Shown piece after piece: positions 53,983 to 61,861 of a stretch of 64,000 bases of DNA. Within the stretch, counting starts at the first letter, position 1; every line of letters starts with the position of its first letter. This stretch comes from Bacillus alkalisoli. GTDB lineage: Bacteria; Bacillota; Bacilli; Bacillales; Bacillaceae_I. The notes beneath the pieces were generated by a model. It was not told where the DNA came from, did not search any database, and saw only the letters and a list, made by a program, of their open reading frames with translations. The DNA is taken from the NCBI RefSeq assembly GCF_002797415.1, contig NZ_KZ454944.1, forward strand, positions 643,745-707,744, written 5' to 3'. The position numbers and the translations under genes were made by a program.

Positions 53983-55194
53983 CTATTCAACTAATGGAAA
54001 CGTAACGGTTACTTCTGTTCCGTTGCCTTCTTTGCTAAAGAATTCAATCGTTCCTTCATATTTTTGAACGATATTAAAGCATATCATTAATCCGAGACCA
54101 GTACCTTTTGCTTTTAAAGAATAGAAAGGGGTACCGATTCTTTTTAATTGTTCCTTAGACATACCAACACCTTGGTCGACAATGACGATTTTTACTCTAC
54201 TATTGCCTCTTCTCACCGTTACTCGAACTGTTCCCCCATGCTCGGAAGCTTCAATCGCATTCTTTAATAAGTTGACGAATAACTGCTTAAATTCGATTAA
54301 TGTACATTGGATAGAATAATCATCTTCAATGTCTAATTCAATTTGGATGGTATCAATTAAAGCATACGTATTTAATAAATCCATTACATTATAGAGAGCA
54401 GGCTTTATTTCAATACTTTCTACCTCATTGACATCAGGCTTTGCTAGCGTTAAAAAATCAGAAATAACGGTTTCAGCTGTATTCAGCTCACCTAACATTA
54501 ATTGATAGTGCTTTTTAACATGTTCAGGTAGTTGCTTGTCTTGCTCATATAATTGAATAAACCCTTTCACAACTGTAATGGGATTTCGGATTTCGTGTGC
54601 AACTGCTGCAGCCAATTGTCCGGTAGTCTTTAACCGTTCATCGGCTTGAAGTTGCTGATAATATTGTCTTTGCTCTTCAATCTTTTTCTGTAGCAGTGCA
54701 AAAATAAAATAAAGCATTGCTTGGCATGCTAGAAAATTAATCGCATAACCTGCTAAATCTTTATGAAAAATTGGAAACCCCGCTCCTTGATCCACAAGGA
54801 ATACATAAACCATAAAGGAAATGACGATTACAACATTATTAATTAATGAAAAATAAAATAACTTTTGATTATAGAACAATATGGCTATCCCTGGTATGAA
54901 ACAAATAATAAGAAAAGGAGAAAGTGTAAAAGGATACATAATAAACATCGCATAAAAGTATATAGGCATTGCAATATTCAACGCATATTTCGTATAAATG
55001 CTCTTATTTTTAGGATAAATAATTAATAGTACCGAAATAACGAGTACCATTAGTAGATGTATAATAAATGTAGTAGTTATTCCATTCTCCCACAGTTCAA
55101 TGAAAGACCCTAACGTCATTAAGATGATACTAGTAATAGTAAATATCCAATATATATTTTCCTTTGGCAAATGCTTTTGGTTCTTCATGTTCAT
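53983..55194 (-). CDS. Orphan sensor histidine kinase (KinB-like)
   Basis: 403 residues, ATG 55194 behind GAGGT. About six N-terminal membrane segments (16-170), no extracellular sensor domain, then a dimerisation/phosphoacceptor domain with His200 in VAHEIRNPITVVKGF and an ATPase domain with N-box NLLKNAIEAS, G1 DQGVGM and G2 GTGLGL. No response regulator is adjacent. The layout resembles sporulation kinases such as KinB that feed the Spo0A phosphorelay. It is transcribed away from the matrix island next door, whose SinI genes could be Spo0A targets; that link is inferred. Confidence 0.85.
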   Translation of the reverse strand: MNMKNQKHLPKENIYWIFTITSIILMTLGSFIELWENGITTTFIIHLLMVLVISVLLIIYPKNKSIYTKYALNIAMPIYFYAMFIMYPFTLSPFLIICFIPGIAILFYNQKLFYFSLINNVVIVISFMVYVFLVDQGAGFPIFHKDLAGYAINFLACQAMLYFIFALLQKKIEEQRQYYQQLQADERLKTTGQLAAAVAHEIRNPITVVKGFIQLYEQDKQLPEHVKKHYQLMLGELNTAETVISDFLTLAKPDVNEVESIEIKPALYNVMDLLNTYALIDTIQIELDIEDDYSIQCTLIEFKQLFVNLLKNAIEASEHGGTVRVTVRRGNSRVKIVIVDQGVGMSKEQLKRIGTPFYSLKAKGTGLGLMICFNIVQKYEGTIEFFSKEGNGTEVTVTFPLVE

Positions 55195-55315
55195 GTAATT
55201 ACCTCAAATTTTGTCATATCTTTTATTTTACTAAAGAATGGTAGAATTAAAAGGCTCTTTTCGTAAACTTTGTTGTTTTTCAATAAACTTTAGCTATATA
55301 AGAATGTTATCCGTT

Positions 55316-55464
55316 CCTTTCCGCTGCAGGCACTGGCTTTCCGCGGGGAGCTCAGGGGAAGGTTATTTTCATTATCGTGAAAAAACCTACTCCTCGGCTT
55401 TCCGCCTGTGGGGTCTCACGCTTCGCTCTACTTCCCGCAGGAGTCCAGTGCCTTCCGCTCCAAT
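55316..55464. repeat. Family A element, copy 10 (long form)
   Basis: TTCCTTTCCGCTGCAGGCAC at left, CCAGTGCCTTCCGCTCCAAT at right; the core includes the GGTTATTTTCAT..GTGAAAAAACC module, GTGGGGTCTC and TTCCCGCAGGAGTCC. Same orientation as copy 1. Close relative of copy 6. Confidence 0.85.
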
Positions 55465-55521
55465 CCACTCTTGTTTTCAAATTAAAACTAAAAGCAACAA
55501 TCTTTATGAAAAGAGCCCAAA

Positions 55522-55548
55522 GAAAAAAGAGAGACACGATGCTCTCCC
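55522..55548 (-). terminator. Terminator after sinI-1
   Basis: On the minus strand GAGAG and CTCTC (within GGGAGAG..CTCTCTT) form a stem followed by TTTTTTC, 10 bp after the sinI-1 stop. Confidence 0.65.
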
Positions 55549-55557
55549 TTAAAGTAC

Positions 55558-55680
55558 TTATTTAACTATTTTATTAAGCTCCATTAATGCTTGACTTATT
55601 TCTTCTCTTGTCATCCCCATTTCTTTTGCTTCTATAATCATTTTAATCCAATCGGTATCTAACTCATATTCGATGTCCAT
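55558..55680 (-). CDS. SinI-like antirepressor, copy 1
   Basis: 40 residues, RBS AGGGAG at ATG 55680. The sequence MDIEYELDTDWIKMIIEAKE followed by MGMTREEISQALMELNKIVK has the SinI/SinR dimerisation-domain pattern ([LF]D.[ED]W..L[IM].EA...G[MI]..EEI...L). SinI binds SinR and displaces it from DNA, releasing matrix genes. It follows sinR-1 by 10 bp, the reverse of the B. subtilis sinI-sinR order. Confidence 0.85.
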   Translation of the reverse strand: MDIEYELDTDWIKMIIEAKEMGMTREEISQALMELNKIVK

Positions 55681-55690
55681 GTTATCTCCC

Positions 55691-56047
55691 TTAATTCTTT
55701 TTTGTCTCTTGCCATTTTTTAAAATGTAAATAATCACGAAAGTAAATAAAATCCTCTTTTGTCATACCTTCCTTGATTGCCTTTTGAAGTAGTCTAGTCC
55801 ACTCTTCATCTATTAAAAGGTTATCTGTTTGGGAGTTGTTTACTCCATCTGTTCCACCATTTAATAAATACTCGATATCGGTACCTAACGAAGAAGCAAT
55901 CTTGTTTAAGAACTGTAAGGAAGGGTTTGTTTGGAGATCGCGTTCTAAGTAACTTAAGTAAGACTTAGAAACACCAGCTTTCTCCGCCAATTCACTTATC
56001 GAATAACCACGACTTTTCCGCAACTTTTTAATCCGGTCACCAACCAT
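55691..56047 (-). CDS. SinR-like repressor, copy 1
   Basis: 118 residues. N-terminal Xre-type helix-turn-helix (GYSISELAEKAGVSKSYLSY, LERDLQTNPSLQFLNKIA) as in SinR, a variable linker, and a C-terminal SinI-like dimerisation domain (DEEWTRLLQKAIKEGMTKEDF). Represses matrix and motility-switch genes. Divergent from sipW-1, with GTTCTTT-type boxes between. Confidence 0.88.
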   Translation of the reverse strand: MVGDRIKKLRKSRGYSISELAEKAGVSKSYLSYLERDLQTNPSLQFLNKIASSLGTDIEYLLNGGTDGVNNSQTDNLLIDEEWTRLLQKAIKEGMTKEDFIYFRDYLHFKKWQETKKN

Positions 56048-56162
56048 ATCACTTTCCCCTTATATGTATGTCATAATGTTCATTATAAAGTACGAAAGAT
56101 TCTTTATAAAAAACAAAATAGTTAGGAAATGGTAGAAATAAGGAGGTAAACGAAGGTTATAT

Positions 56163-56253
56163 GTTCTTTTTAACGAAAAATAAACGAATTTAAGGTTTTT
56201 CATAACGAACAATGTGTTATATACTTCGTATTGTAAGGTTCGTTAAAGAGAAC
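56163..56253. promoter_or_regulatory. Putative SinR-controlled promoter region of sipW-tasA
   Basis: GTTCTTT at 56163-56169 and AGAGAAC (inverse GTTCTCT) at 56247-56253 match the SinR box GTTCTYT. The stretch between is AT-rich and has a TATACT -10-like site near 56220. A block with TTCTTTATAAAAAACAAAAT at about 56100 recurs at about 61560. Confidence 0.5.
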
Positions 56254-56312
56254 AATAACAAACCTACAACGAACACCAACTTATTATTTTGAAAGTATTA
56301 GGAGGCGGTAAA

Positions 56313-56894
56313 GTGAAATTTCTCAAAATAATAAGCAAAATAACAACGGGTATCCTGCTATTTTGTTTAGTATTTGCTGCAATTCTAGCCATTTCATCTC
56401 ATCTATCAGGTGGAACGCCCAAATTTTTTGGGAAAACAATGATGATCGTTTTATCAGGATCGATGGAACCTACCATACCAACCGGTTCCGCAATATTTGT
56501 AGAAGAAGTAGATCCGAGGGAATTACAAGTTGGAGATGTTATAACTTTCGAATCTCCTATCCATGAGAATACTAGAATAATAACGCATAGAATAACTGAG
56601 ATATTTAATTTTGGTCAATTAGAATTTATCGCACAAGGTGATAGCAATGAAGCAGCAGATCCAATGCCTATACCTGCTCAAAATATCTTAGGTAAGCATT
56701 CAGATATTACTATTCCATATCTTGGTTATATATTATCCTTTCTTCAATCCAAGAAAGGAATAGGTTTAGCTTTAATAATTCCTGGTTTGTTAGTAATTGG
56801 TATCGAAGTTTTCTCTGTATGGAAGCTGTTATCACGATGGGAACAATCCAAAGGAAATGAACCAAGTACAAATGAGAACAAAAGTATTGCCTAA
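56313..56894 (+). CDS. sipW: SipW-type signal peptidase I, copy 1
   Basis: 193 residues from GTG 56313, behind AGGAGGCG. N-terminal membrane helix (about 8-28), catalytic Ser50 in VLSGSMEPT and His92 in THRI instead of the usual Lys, which marks the ER-type (S26B) SipW group; QGDSNEAADP supplies the conserved Asp region. A C-terminal helix (about 155-180) and basic tail follow. Needed to mature TasA and TapA in B. subtilis. tasA follows 74 bp on. Confidence 0.93.
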   Translation: MKFLKIISKITTGILLFCLVFAAILAISSHLSGGTPKFFGKTMMIVLSGSMEPTIPTGSAIFVEEVDPRELQVGDVITFESPIHENTRIITHRITEIFNFGQLEFIAQGDSNEAADPMPIPAQNILGKHSDITIPYLGYILSFLQSKKGIGLALIIPGLLVIGIEVFSVWKLLSRWEQSKGNEPSTNENKSIA

Positions 56895-56968
56895 TTAGGT
56901 TGTATCTTCTCTCGATAGAGAAGTTCAATAAATATTAATAGCTACATAGCTGAGGAGGAATTTTACTA

Positions 56969-57727
56969 ATGAACATTAAGAAAAAATTATTAGGTAGTGC
57001 CGCTACGATCGCTTTAGCGTCTATGGCTACTATCGGAGGAACATTTGCTTATTTCAGTGATTCAACATCAACGGACAGTAAATTTACAAACGGAACAATC
57101 GTGTTAAAGCCACATGAGCCTTACTTAGAGTCATTTAACATCACTGGTTGGAAACCAGGAGACAAACTTGTTGCTAAGCATGATAACCAAGATCCTGCAA
57201 TGGTATTAAACAATCAAGGTACTTTACCTATGAACGTATTTATGGATATTGATGCAAGTAGTGTAAAAGGAACTGATGGGGCTATTTATGTTAGAGAGTT
57301 AAAATTTGGTGGTGTAGATTTATTAGCATTATGGGAACTATCAGGAGATGTGACATTAGCTCAACTTTCTTCCCTTACAAATAATGTAGATACTACATTG
57401 AATACTCATACGATTAGTGATGTTGGTAAGTACATTGGATACTTACCTGCACATGTATCAGGGTCATGGGATCATATTAAAGCTGTAACATATGTTTTAG
57501 AATTTGCTGATACAGGTGAAAAACAAAACCAATTACAAGGTGATGTAACTGATATTAAGTTTAGCTTTACTGGATTACAGTACGAAGGAAAACTTTATGA
57601 CAAAGAAAACCTAGATAACTTTAAAGATGGTGGCGGAGGAGAATACCGTCCAACTGACAACATTAATGATAGAGAATACAGAAACCAATTTGGTGATGAT
57701 GTAGATATGGACGATAAAAAGAATTAA
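56969..57727 (+). CDS. tasA: TasA/CalY-like matrix fibre protein (camelysin family)
   Basis: 252 residues, RBS GAGGAGG. SipW-type signal peptide (KKKLLGSAATIALASMATIG, cleavage predicted after GGTFA at residue 27) leading to mature YFSDSTSTDSKFTNGT, the family hallmark, then KPGDKLVAKHDNQDP. The C-terminal 50 residues are Gly-, Asp- and Asn-rich. Forms extracellular amyloid-like fibres of the biofilm matrix; camelysin homologues have been described as proteases. Directly behind sipW-1; probably SinR-repressed. Confidence 0.92.
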   Translation: MNIKKKLLGSAATIALASMATIGGTFAYFSDSTSTDSKFTNGTIVLKPHEPYLESFNITGWKPGDKLVAKHDNQDPAMVLNNQGTLPMNVFMDIDASSVKGTDGAIYVRELKFGGVDLLALWELSGDVTLAQLSSLTNNVDTTLNTHTISDVGKYIGYLPAHVSGSWDHIKAVTYVLEFADTGEKQNQLQGDVTDIKFSFTGLQYEGKLYDKENLDNFKDGGGGEYRPTDNINDREYRNQFGDDVDMDDKKN

Positions 57728-57740
57728 TAATTAATATAGA

Positions 57741-57772
57741 GATGGAGATTATTCAATCTCCATCTTTTTTTA
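57741..57772 (+). terminator. Terminator after tasA
   Basis: GATGGAGAT and ATCTCCATC form a perfect 9-bp stem followed by seven T. Some read-through into the next gene, only 26 bp away, is plausible. Confidence 0.9.
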
Positions 57773-57797
57773 AAGCCTTTATTTTGGAGGTTTTTTT

Positions 57798-58433
57798 GTG
57801 AAAATTAAATATTTATTGGTGTTAATTATTTCTACAGTTTTTTTCATTATATACACACCAATTTTTCAGACTGGCGCTACAGACTCTGAAAAAGTGTTAA
57901 TTATTGAAACCTTCCCTAGTAGTACATTCATAAACTTAGGTGGTCTAAAACCAGGCGATCAAATTATAAAGCCACTAGAAGTACTAAATAAAGGAAATAT
58001 CGGATTTTCGTATTCAACTTTTGTCGAATTCAATGGCGGATCACAAAAGTATTACAATGCTCTTGAGCTAACTGTCCTAGATTCAGATAATAATATGTTT
58101 TTTGACGGTAAAGTTCAGGATTTTCAAGGGTTATCTGATAGAAAGGTATCTATATTTAGTAAAGAAAAACTACTTTTTAAGTTTTCTGTCCCACATGAAT
58201 TAGGTAATGAATATCAAGGATTATCAACAGGGTTAAATTTAATATTTGTAGCGGAAGAGGAGTATAAAGATGAACCTACTATCCCGGTTGATTCTACAAA
58301 TCCAGGAGGAAGCACATTGCCTGACACTGCAACTAATTCTTTCAATTACATGCTACTTGGTTTGGGTTTATTTGTTATAGGTACATTACTTGTAATACGT
58401 TTACGATTTAAGTTAAATAAAATCCGTTCTTAA
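57798..58433 (+). CDS. Surface protein with LPDTA sortase motif, matrix-associated
   Basis: 211 residues from GTG 57798, behind TGGAGG. N-terminal signal peptide (about 1-28), then a TasA-like opening (INLGGLKPGDQIIKPLEVLN) and a beta-rich domain. The C-terminal sorting region is LPDTATNSFNYMLLGLGLFV with a hydrophobic helix and a basic tail RFKLNKIRS. LPDTA resembles sites used by class D sortases in Bacillus. It could tie TasA-type fibres to peptidoglycan. A decayed paralogue lies at 61862. No sortase gene is in the window. Confidence 0.75.
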   Translation: MKIKYLLVLIISTVFFIIYTPIFQTGATDSEKVLIIETFPSSTFINLGGLKPGDQIIKPLEVLNKGNIGFSYSTFVEFNGGSQKYYNALELTVLDSDNNMFFDGKVQDFQGLSDRKVSIFSKEKLLFKFSVPHELGNEYQGLSTGLNLIFVAEEEYKDEPTIPVDSTNPGGSTLPDTATNSFNYMLLGLGLFVIGTLLVIRLRFKLNKIRS

Positions 58434-58488
58434 TAATGTGTAAATTTGTTTATTTTTTAAAAGAAATAGGATAAAATGTAGTTAGTAA

Positions 58489-58502
58489 TTCTTAATTAAG
58501 AA
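58489..58502. promoter_or_regulatory. Palindrome upstream of the tapA-like gene, candidate SinR site
   Basis: TTCTTAATTAAGAA is a perfect 14-bp palindrome followed by C, so AAGAAC and its inverse resemble two abutting SinR half-sites (GTTCTTA/TAAGAAC). It lies 43 bp before the GTG start. Confidence 0.4.
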
Positions 58503-58544
58503 CGAAGTGTTTAGGTAACGGCTAATATGTAAAGGGGTGTAAAA

Positions 58545-59294
58545 GTGAATAAAAAAATATGGATCTGTACGGTAATGATTGGACTTTTTATCATTTCCAA
58601 AAGCGTAGTAGGATTCCAGACATTTGCATATTTTTCTGATAGTGTCAAGTTTAGTGGGACCATAACAAATGGACAATGGGGATGCTTAATAGAATTAGAT
58701 ATTACAAATAATACTGGTCACCAGATAAATATATTAGAAATAGTTGCTGGGCAGGACTCCCATCCTAAAAATAATTATATTATAACCCCATCAAACGTTT
58801 CTGATAATGATTTAGCAATAGGTGAAACTCGAACCTATATATTTGAAGTTGACCACAGGGAGTACGTTCATTGTAACATACAATGGGTTTATTTTGATGT
58901 TTTTGCTTTAACGGATAATGGTGATGAATATGAAAAGAAACAGTTAAGAGAAAAAGTTCATAATCCACCTGGTAAAGTAAAGAAAGATGGATATACGACA
59001 TCTTTTGTTGATTTAATAATTGATGAAAAGTTATTAGTCAAGAGCAGTAACAAAGCTGATAAAGGAATTGATAAGGTACAAAACACGGAGGAAGTCAATT
59101 CAGCAAATACAGACACAGTTAATGAAAGTGAAGAGAGCTTGAGTGACTCTGAAGAAGAAATGTTAGACGAAAAAGTGAATAATAGTATAAATGAGGATGA
59201 TATACAAAATGACGTTTCAGAAGAAGATGAAGTAGAGAATACTGAAGAAGATACAGAAAGAAGTGAAGAAGAGAATGAAGAGGATACAGATTAA
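58545..59294 (+). CDS. TapA-like matrix protein with acidic tail
   Basis: 249 residues from GTG 58545, behind AAAGGGG. Signal peptide ending FQTFA before YFSDSVKFSGTITNG, the SipW-substrate pattern. The folded part (about 30-160) has two cysteines (Cys47 and Cys110) that could form a disulfide. Residues about 175-249 are low-complexity and very acidic (EDEVENTEEDTERSEEENEE). Size, SipW-type leader, cysteines and acidic tail all resemble TapA, the TasA assembly/anchoring protein, although overall similarity is low. Overlaps sipW-2. Confidence 0.65.
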   Translation: MNKKIWICTVMIGLFIISKSVVGFQTFAYFSDSVKFSGTITNGQWGCLIELDITNNTGHQINILEIVAGQDSHPKNNYIITPSNVSDNDLAIGETRTYIFEVDHREYVHCNIQWVYFDVFALTDNGDEYEKKQLREKVHNPPGKVKKDGYTTSFVDLIIDEKLLVKSSNKADKGIDKVQNTEEVNSANTDTVNESEESLSDSEEEMLDEKVNNSINEDDIQNDVSEEDEVENTEEDTERSEEENEEDTD

Positions 59295-59793
59295 CGTAAA
59301 AAAAGTAATATTAATAGGGCTAACTGCTTTGTTAATTTGTATCCTTTCTTTATTTAGTTTTTTGTTTATGACTGGAAAGTTAAATGTAGCAATAGTATTG
59401 TCTGATAGTATGAAGCCGACTATTTCTGCTGGAGATTTATTAATTTCAAAATCCTCTAAAGAAAAATCTATTAATATAGGGGATATTGTTACATTTGAGG
59501 ATAATACAGGGGTAACTGTAACTCACCGCGTTGTAGATATTAAAAACGATTCCGTTATGACAAAAGGGGATGCGGTTGCTTATCATAATACAGAATTGGT
59601 AGATAGTAGTAGTATAAAAAGTACTTATGTAGCTCATGTTCCCTATTTAGGGTATGTAATAAGTTGGATAGCGAGTCCCTGGGGTTTTATTATTTTTTAT
59701 ATAGTACCTGTATGGTATATTTCTTACGCCTTATTAAAAAAATTTATATTAAAACCTAAGAAATATACGAGGTATTTTCCTCAAGAGAATTAA
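59275..59793 (+). CDS. SipW-type signal peptidase I, copy 2
   Basis: 172 residues from ATG 59275, overlapping the tapA-like gene by 20 bp; an in-frame GTG at 59263 is an alternative. Membrane helix about 8-32, catalytic Ser45 in VLSDSMKPT, His84 in THRV, and GD in MTKGDAVAYH, then a C-terminal helix. Like copy 1 it is ER-type. Shorter by about 20 residues and clearly diverged, it is probably paired with the tapA-like substrate. Confidence 0.9.
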   Translation: MKRIQINVKKVILIGLTALLICILSLFSFLFMTGKLNVAIVLSDSMKPTISAGDLLISKSSKEKSINIGDIVTFEDNTGVTVTHRVVDIKNDSVMTKGDAVAYHNTELVDSSSIKSTYVAHVPYLGYVISWIASPWGFIIFYIVPVWYISYALLKKFILKPKKYTRYFPQEN

Positions 59794-59800
59794 GTTTCAA

Positions 59801-59837
59801 GTGGACAGAGAGTCAGTTTCTCGTCCACTCATATTTT
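59801..59837 (+). terminator. Terminator after sipW-2
   Basis: GTGGACAGAGA and TTCTCGTCCAC form an imperfect stem enclosing GTCAG, followed by ATATTTTTTT. It belongs to the same GGAC..GTCAG..GTCC palindrome class as the IS target. Confidence 0.75.
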
Positions 59838-59942
59838 TTTAGGTTGGATGGACAAAGGGTCAGGTACACTAGCGTTGCATAACTGGAAATATAATTGAAA
59901 AAAACAAAAAATTTACAATCGCTTTTTACCGTGGGGAGCAAA

Positions 59943-59973
59943 AACGACAACCTTAACTTAGGTTGTCGTTTGT
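59943..59973 (-). terminator. Terminator at the 3' end of the transposase gene
   Basis: AACGACAACC and GGTTGTCGTT form a perfect 10-bp stem, inside the IS, downstream of the transposase stop on the minus strand. Confidence 0.7.
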
Positions 59974-59994
59974 TCCTATTTTTTGTATATTAGA

Positions 59995-61221
59995 TTACTT
60001 GATTTTTCTCTTTACTCGTTTCTTTTTTTCTTCTACTATCAGCGCTAAATTACCATACTCGACTGGTTTTTTTGTTCTTTCAGGGACTTTTTGTCTTCCC
60101 TTAGATGTCTTTGGTGTTTTGTATTCTAGTGAACTTATAAAAGCTTCCCATGGTTGATTGAGGTAAGTTCTTATATGCCTTAAGACACTTAACATTGTCT
60201 TACTTGAATCAGTTTTCAAACGAATAATTAGCGTTAAGAGGTGGGCTATCATCGCAATAAACATCTGGTTCCATATACCTTGCGGTTTAGTACTCCATAC
60301 CTTTACTAATCTTAAGGATTGTTTTATCCATTTGAAGAAAAGCTCTATTAGCCACCTATTCCTATAGATTTCAGCGATTGACTCTGAACTCAGGTCCCAT
60401 CTGTTTGTGGCAACCTTGTAGAAGTTTCCTTCTTCATCAACGTATTCAACAATACGAATCGGTTCCATTTTACCTCTTTCGCCTAATACAACTTTTGCAT
60501 CTCTTTGGACAGCTAAACCTTTTGGAACCTCGTATTCCTCTAATACTTTTTCAACAACTTTATCTTTCTTGATACGGATAACAAATTTAATATTACTTTT
60601 TATCCACTCGTTCATTCGAAAGAAATCCATGTAACCACGGTCCATTACATATGTAGCGTCTGAGACTTCTATTAGTACATCTCCACCTTCATGGTCTTGA
60701 ACTTTTCCATTAGATGGAACGATGTTATCTGGATAGTTAACATCTGGGGACGCTACAATTAATCGAGTATGCATTTTTACAACTGTCCAGCCTTTTGTAA
60801 CGTGTGCCCACTCCGATAAAATGGCAGGAAGCTTAATGTGTGTTGAATCAACGATTCTAAGTCTTCCTATTTTAGCAGGCAGGCCTGTCATACTCTTTGT
60901 ATGGTAAATAAGTTCCCCAACCAGCTTTAAGAAGAGTTTTTGTAGAATGGTAGTATCGAGTTCATTAATTCTTCTACTTAATTGTGAACTACTTATACTA
61001 TCAACATCTATATAATCCATAAGATCTTTATTAGCTCTCATTTTTATAGAGAACTCATTATATGAGCTCCATTTATCGAGTTGTGCAGTAACGAAAATTT
61101 TTATTAGCGCTTCCGTAGTTAATTTCTTATTATGATAGTTGAATAGTGGACATGAAAGATTTTCTGTCGGTAACAATGACAAGCATTGACGCAGTAATGT
61201 TTCTTGAGTTAACATATTCAT
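59995..61221 (-). CDS. IS4-family transposase
   Basis: 408 residues, apparently intact. DDE motifs: Asp in RIVDSTH, Asp in VMDRGYMD, and the IS4 signature YRNRWLIELFFKWIKQ with the catalytic Glu. Basic C-terminal tail (KKKRVKRKIK). The AAAGGAG ribosome site (about 61232) is ten bases ahead of ATG 61221 and is part of a long stem-loop. Confidence 0.93.
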   Translation of the reverse strand: MNMLTQETLLRQCLSLLPTENLSCPLFNYHNKKLTTEALIKIFVTAQLDKWSSYNEFSIKMRANKDLMDYIDVDSISSSQLSRRINELDTTILQKLFLKLVGELIYHTKSMTGLPAKIGRLRIVDSTHIKLPAILSEWAHVTKGWTVVKMHTRLIVASPDVNYPDNIVPSNGKVQDHEGGDVLIEVSDATYVMDRGYMDFFRMNEWIKSNIKFVIRIKKDKVVEKVLEEYEVPKGLAVQRDAKVVLGERGKMEPIRIVEYVDEEGNFYKVATNRWDLSSESIAEIYRNRWLIELFFKWIKQSLRLVKVWSTKPQGIWNQMFIAMIAHLLTLIIRLKTDSSKTMLSVLRHIRTYLNQPWEAFISSLEYKTPKTSKGRQKVPERTKKPVEYGNLALIVEEKKKRVKRKIK

Positions 61222-61228
61222 ATGCTTG

Positions 61229-61300
61229 GAGCTCCTTTTGTAGAAAGTTTGTTTTCGGGAACAAACATCTAACGTTTCTACAATAGGAGCTTTTTTTATT
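61229..61300. promoter_or_regulatory. Stem-loop covering the transposase ribosome-binding site
   Basis: AGCTCC, GTAGAAA and TTGTT pair with AACAA, TTTCTAC and AGGAGCT across the interval. On the minus strand the 3' arm contains the transposase RBS; on the plus strand the structure ends in TTTTTTT like a terminator. Confidence 0.6.
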
Positions 61301-61525
61301 TTTGTCTATTAAAAAATACTACTTTATCTTACCCTCTTACAATTTTTGTATGTTGTGCAACGCTAGTGGGTCAGGTACCTTGTCCAACGAATAAAACCCC
61401 TTAATCGAATAAACTTATATATTGATATAAGTCTCATTAAACTATAGGTCAAAATATTATTAGTACACAAGGGTACAAATGATGCCTCTAGTGTCTAAGT
61501 AAAGTACTAATTATGATATCCCTTC

Positions 61526-61645
61526 GTTCTTTTTAATGAAAATAAAAACCTCTAAAATTCTTTATAAAAAACAAAATAATAAGAGAATCGAAGAATACAA
61601 AAGATTTCCGTAGCATGTAGTTCATTATAACGAAAAAATAACCGT
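61526..61645. promoter_or_regulatory. Duplicated matrix-gene control region
   Basis: GTTCTTT at 61526-61532 is followed by TTCTTTATAAAAAACAAAAT at about 61559 and TTCATTATAACGAAAAAATA at about 61622. The same blocks occur upstream of sipW-1 (56088-56185). No intact gene follows. The region 61378-61860 otherwise shows no gene that I can support. Confidence 0.45.
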
Positions 61646-61861
61646 ATTTAATAGTTTACCTCAACTAATCTATGCAATAAACTAAAATTGAATATTCTTA
61701 ATAATGAACGATTAGTTTTGTGAGTACGGTGAAATTAGGACTAGTTAGAGAAAGCGCATTTAATAGTAGCAAAAAATGAATTAGCTAGATATTACATACA
61801 TACAATTAAAAACAAACGGCTATGACTTACTAACCCCTTAGTAGAAGCGAGGAAGAGACTT

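Larger units (their letters stand above)
59867..61368 (-). mobile_element. IS4-family insertion sequence, complete
   Basis: 1502 bp. Terminal inverted repeats CACTAGCGTTGCATAAC (left, 59867) and its near-copy GTTGTGCAACGCTAGTG (right, ending 61368). Nine-bp direct repeats GGTCAGGTA flank it at 59858-59866 and 61369-61377. Joining the flanks restores a palindrome GGACAAAGG-GTCAGGTA-CCTTGTCC, so the element inserted in the loop of a REP-like hairpin. Confidence 0.92.

Noticed and set aside
59867-61368. Composite transposon carrying the matrix genes
   Set aside because: Only one IS copy is visible in the window and its own target-site duplication shows it transposed alone.
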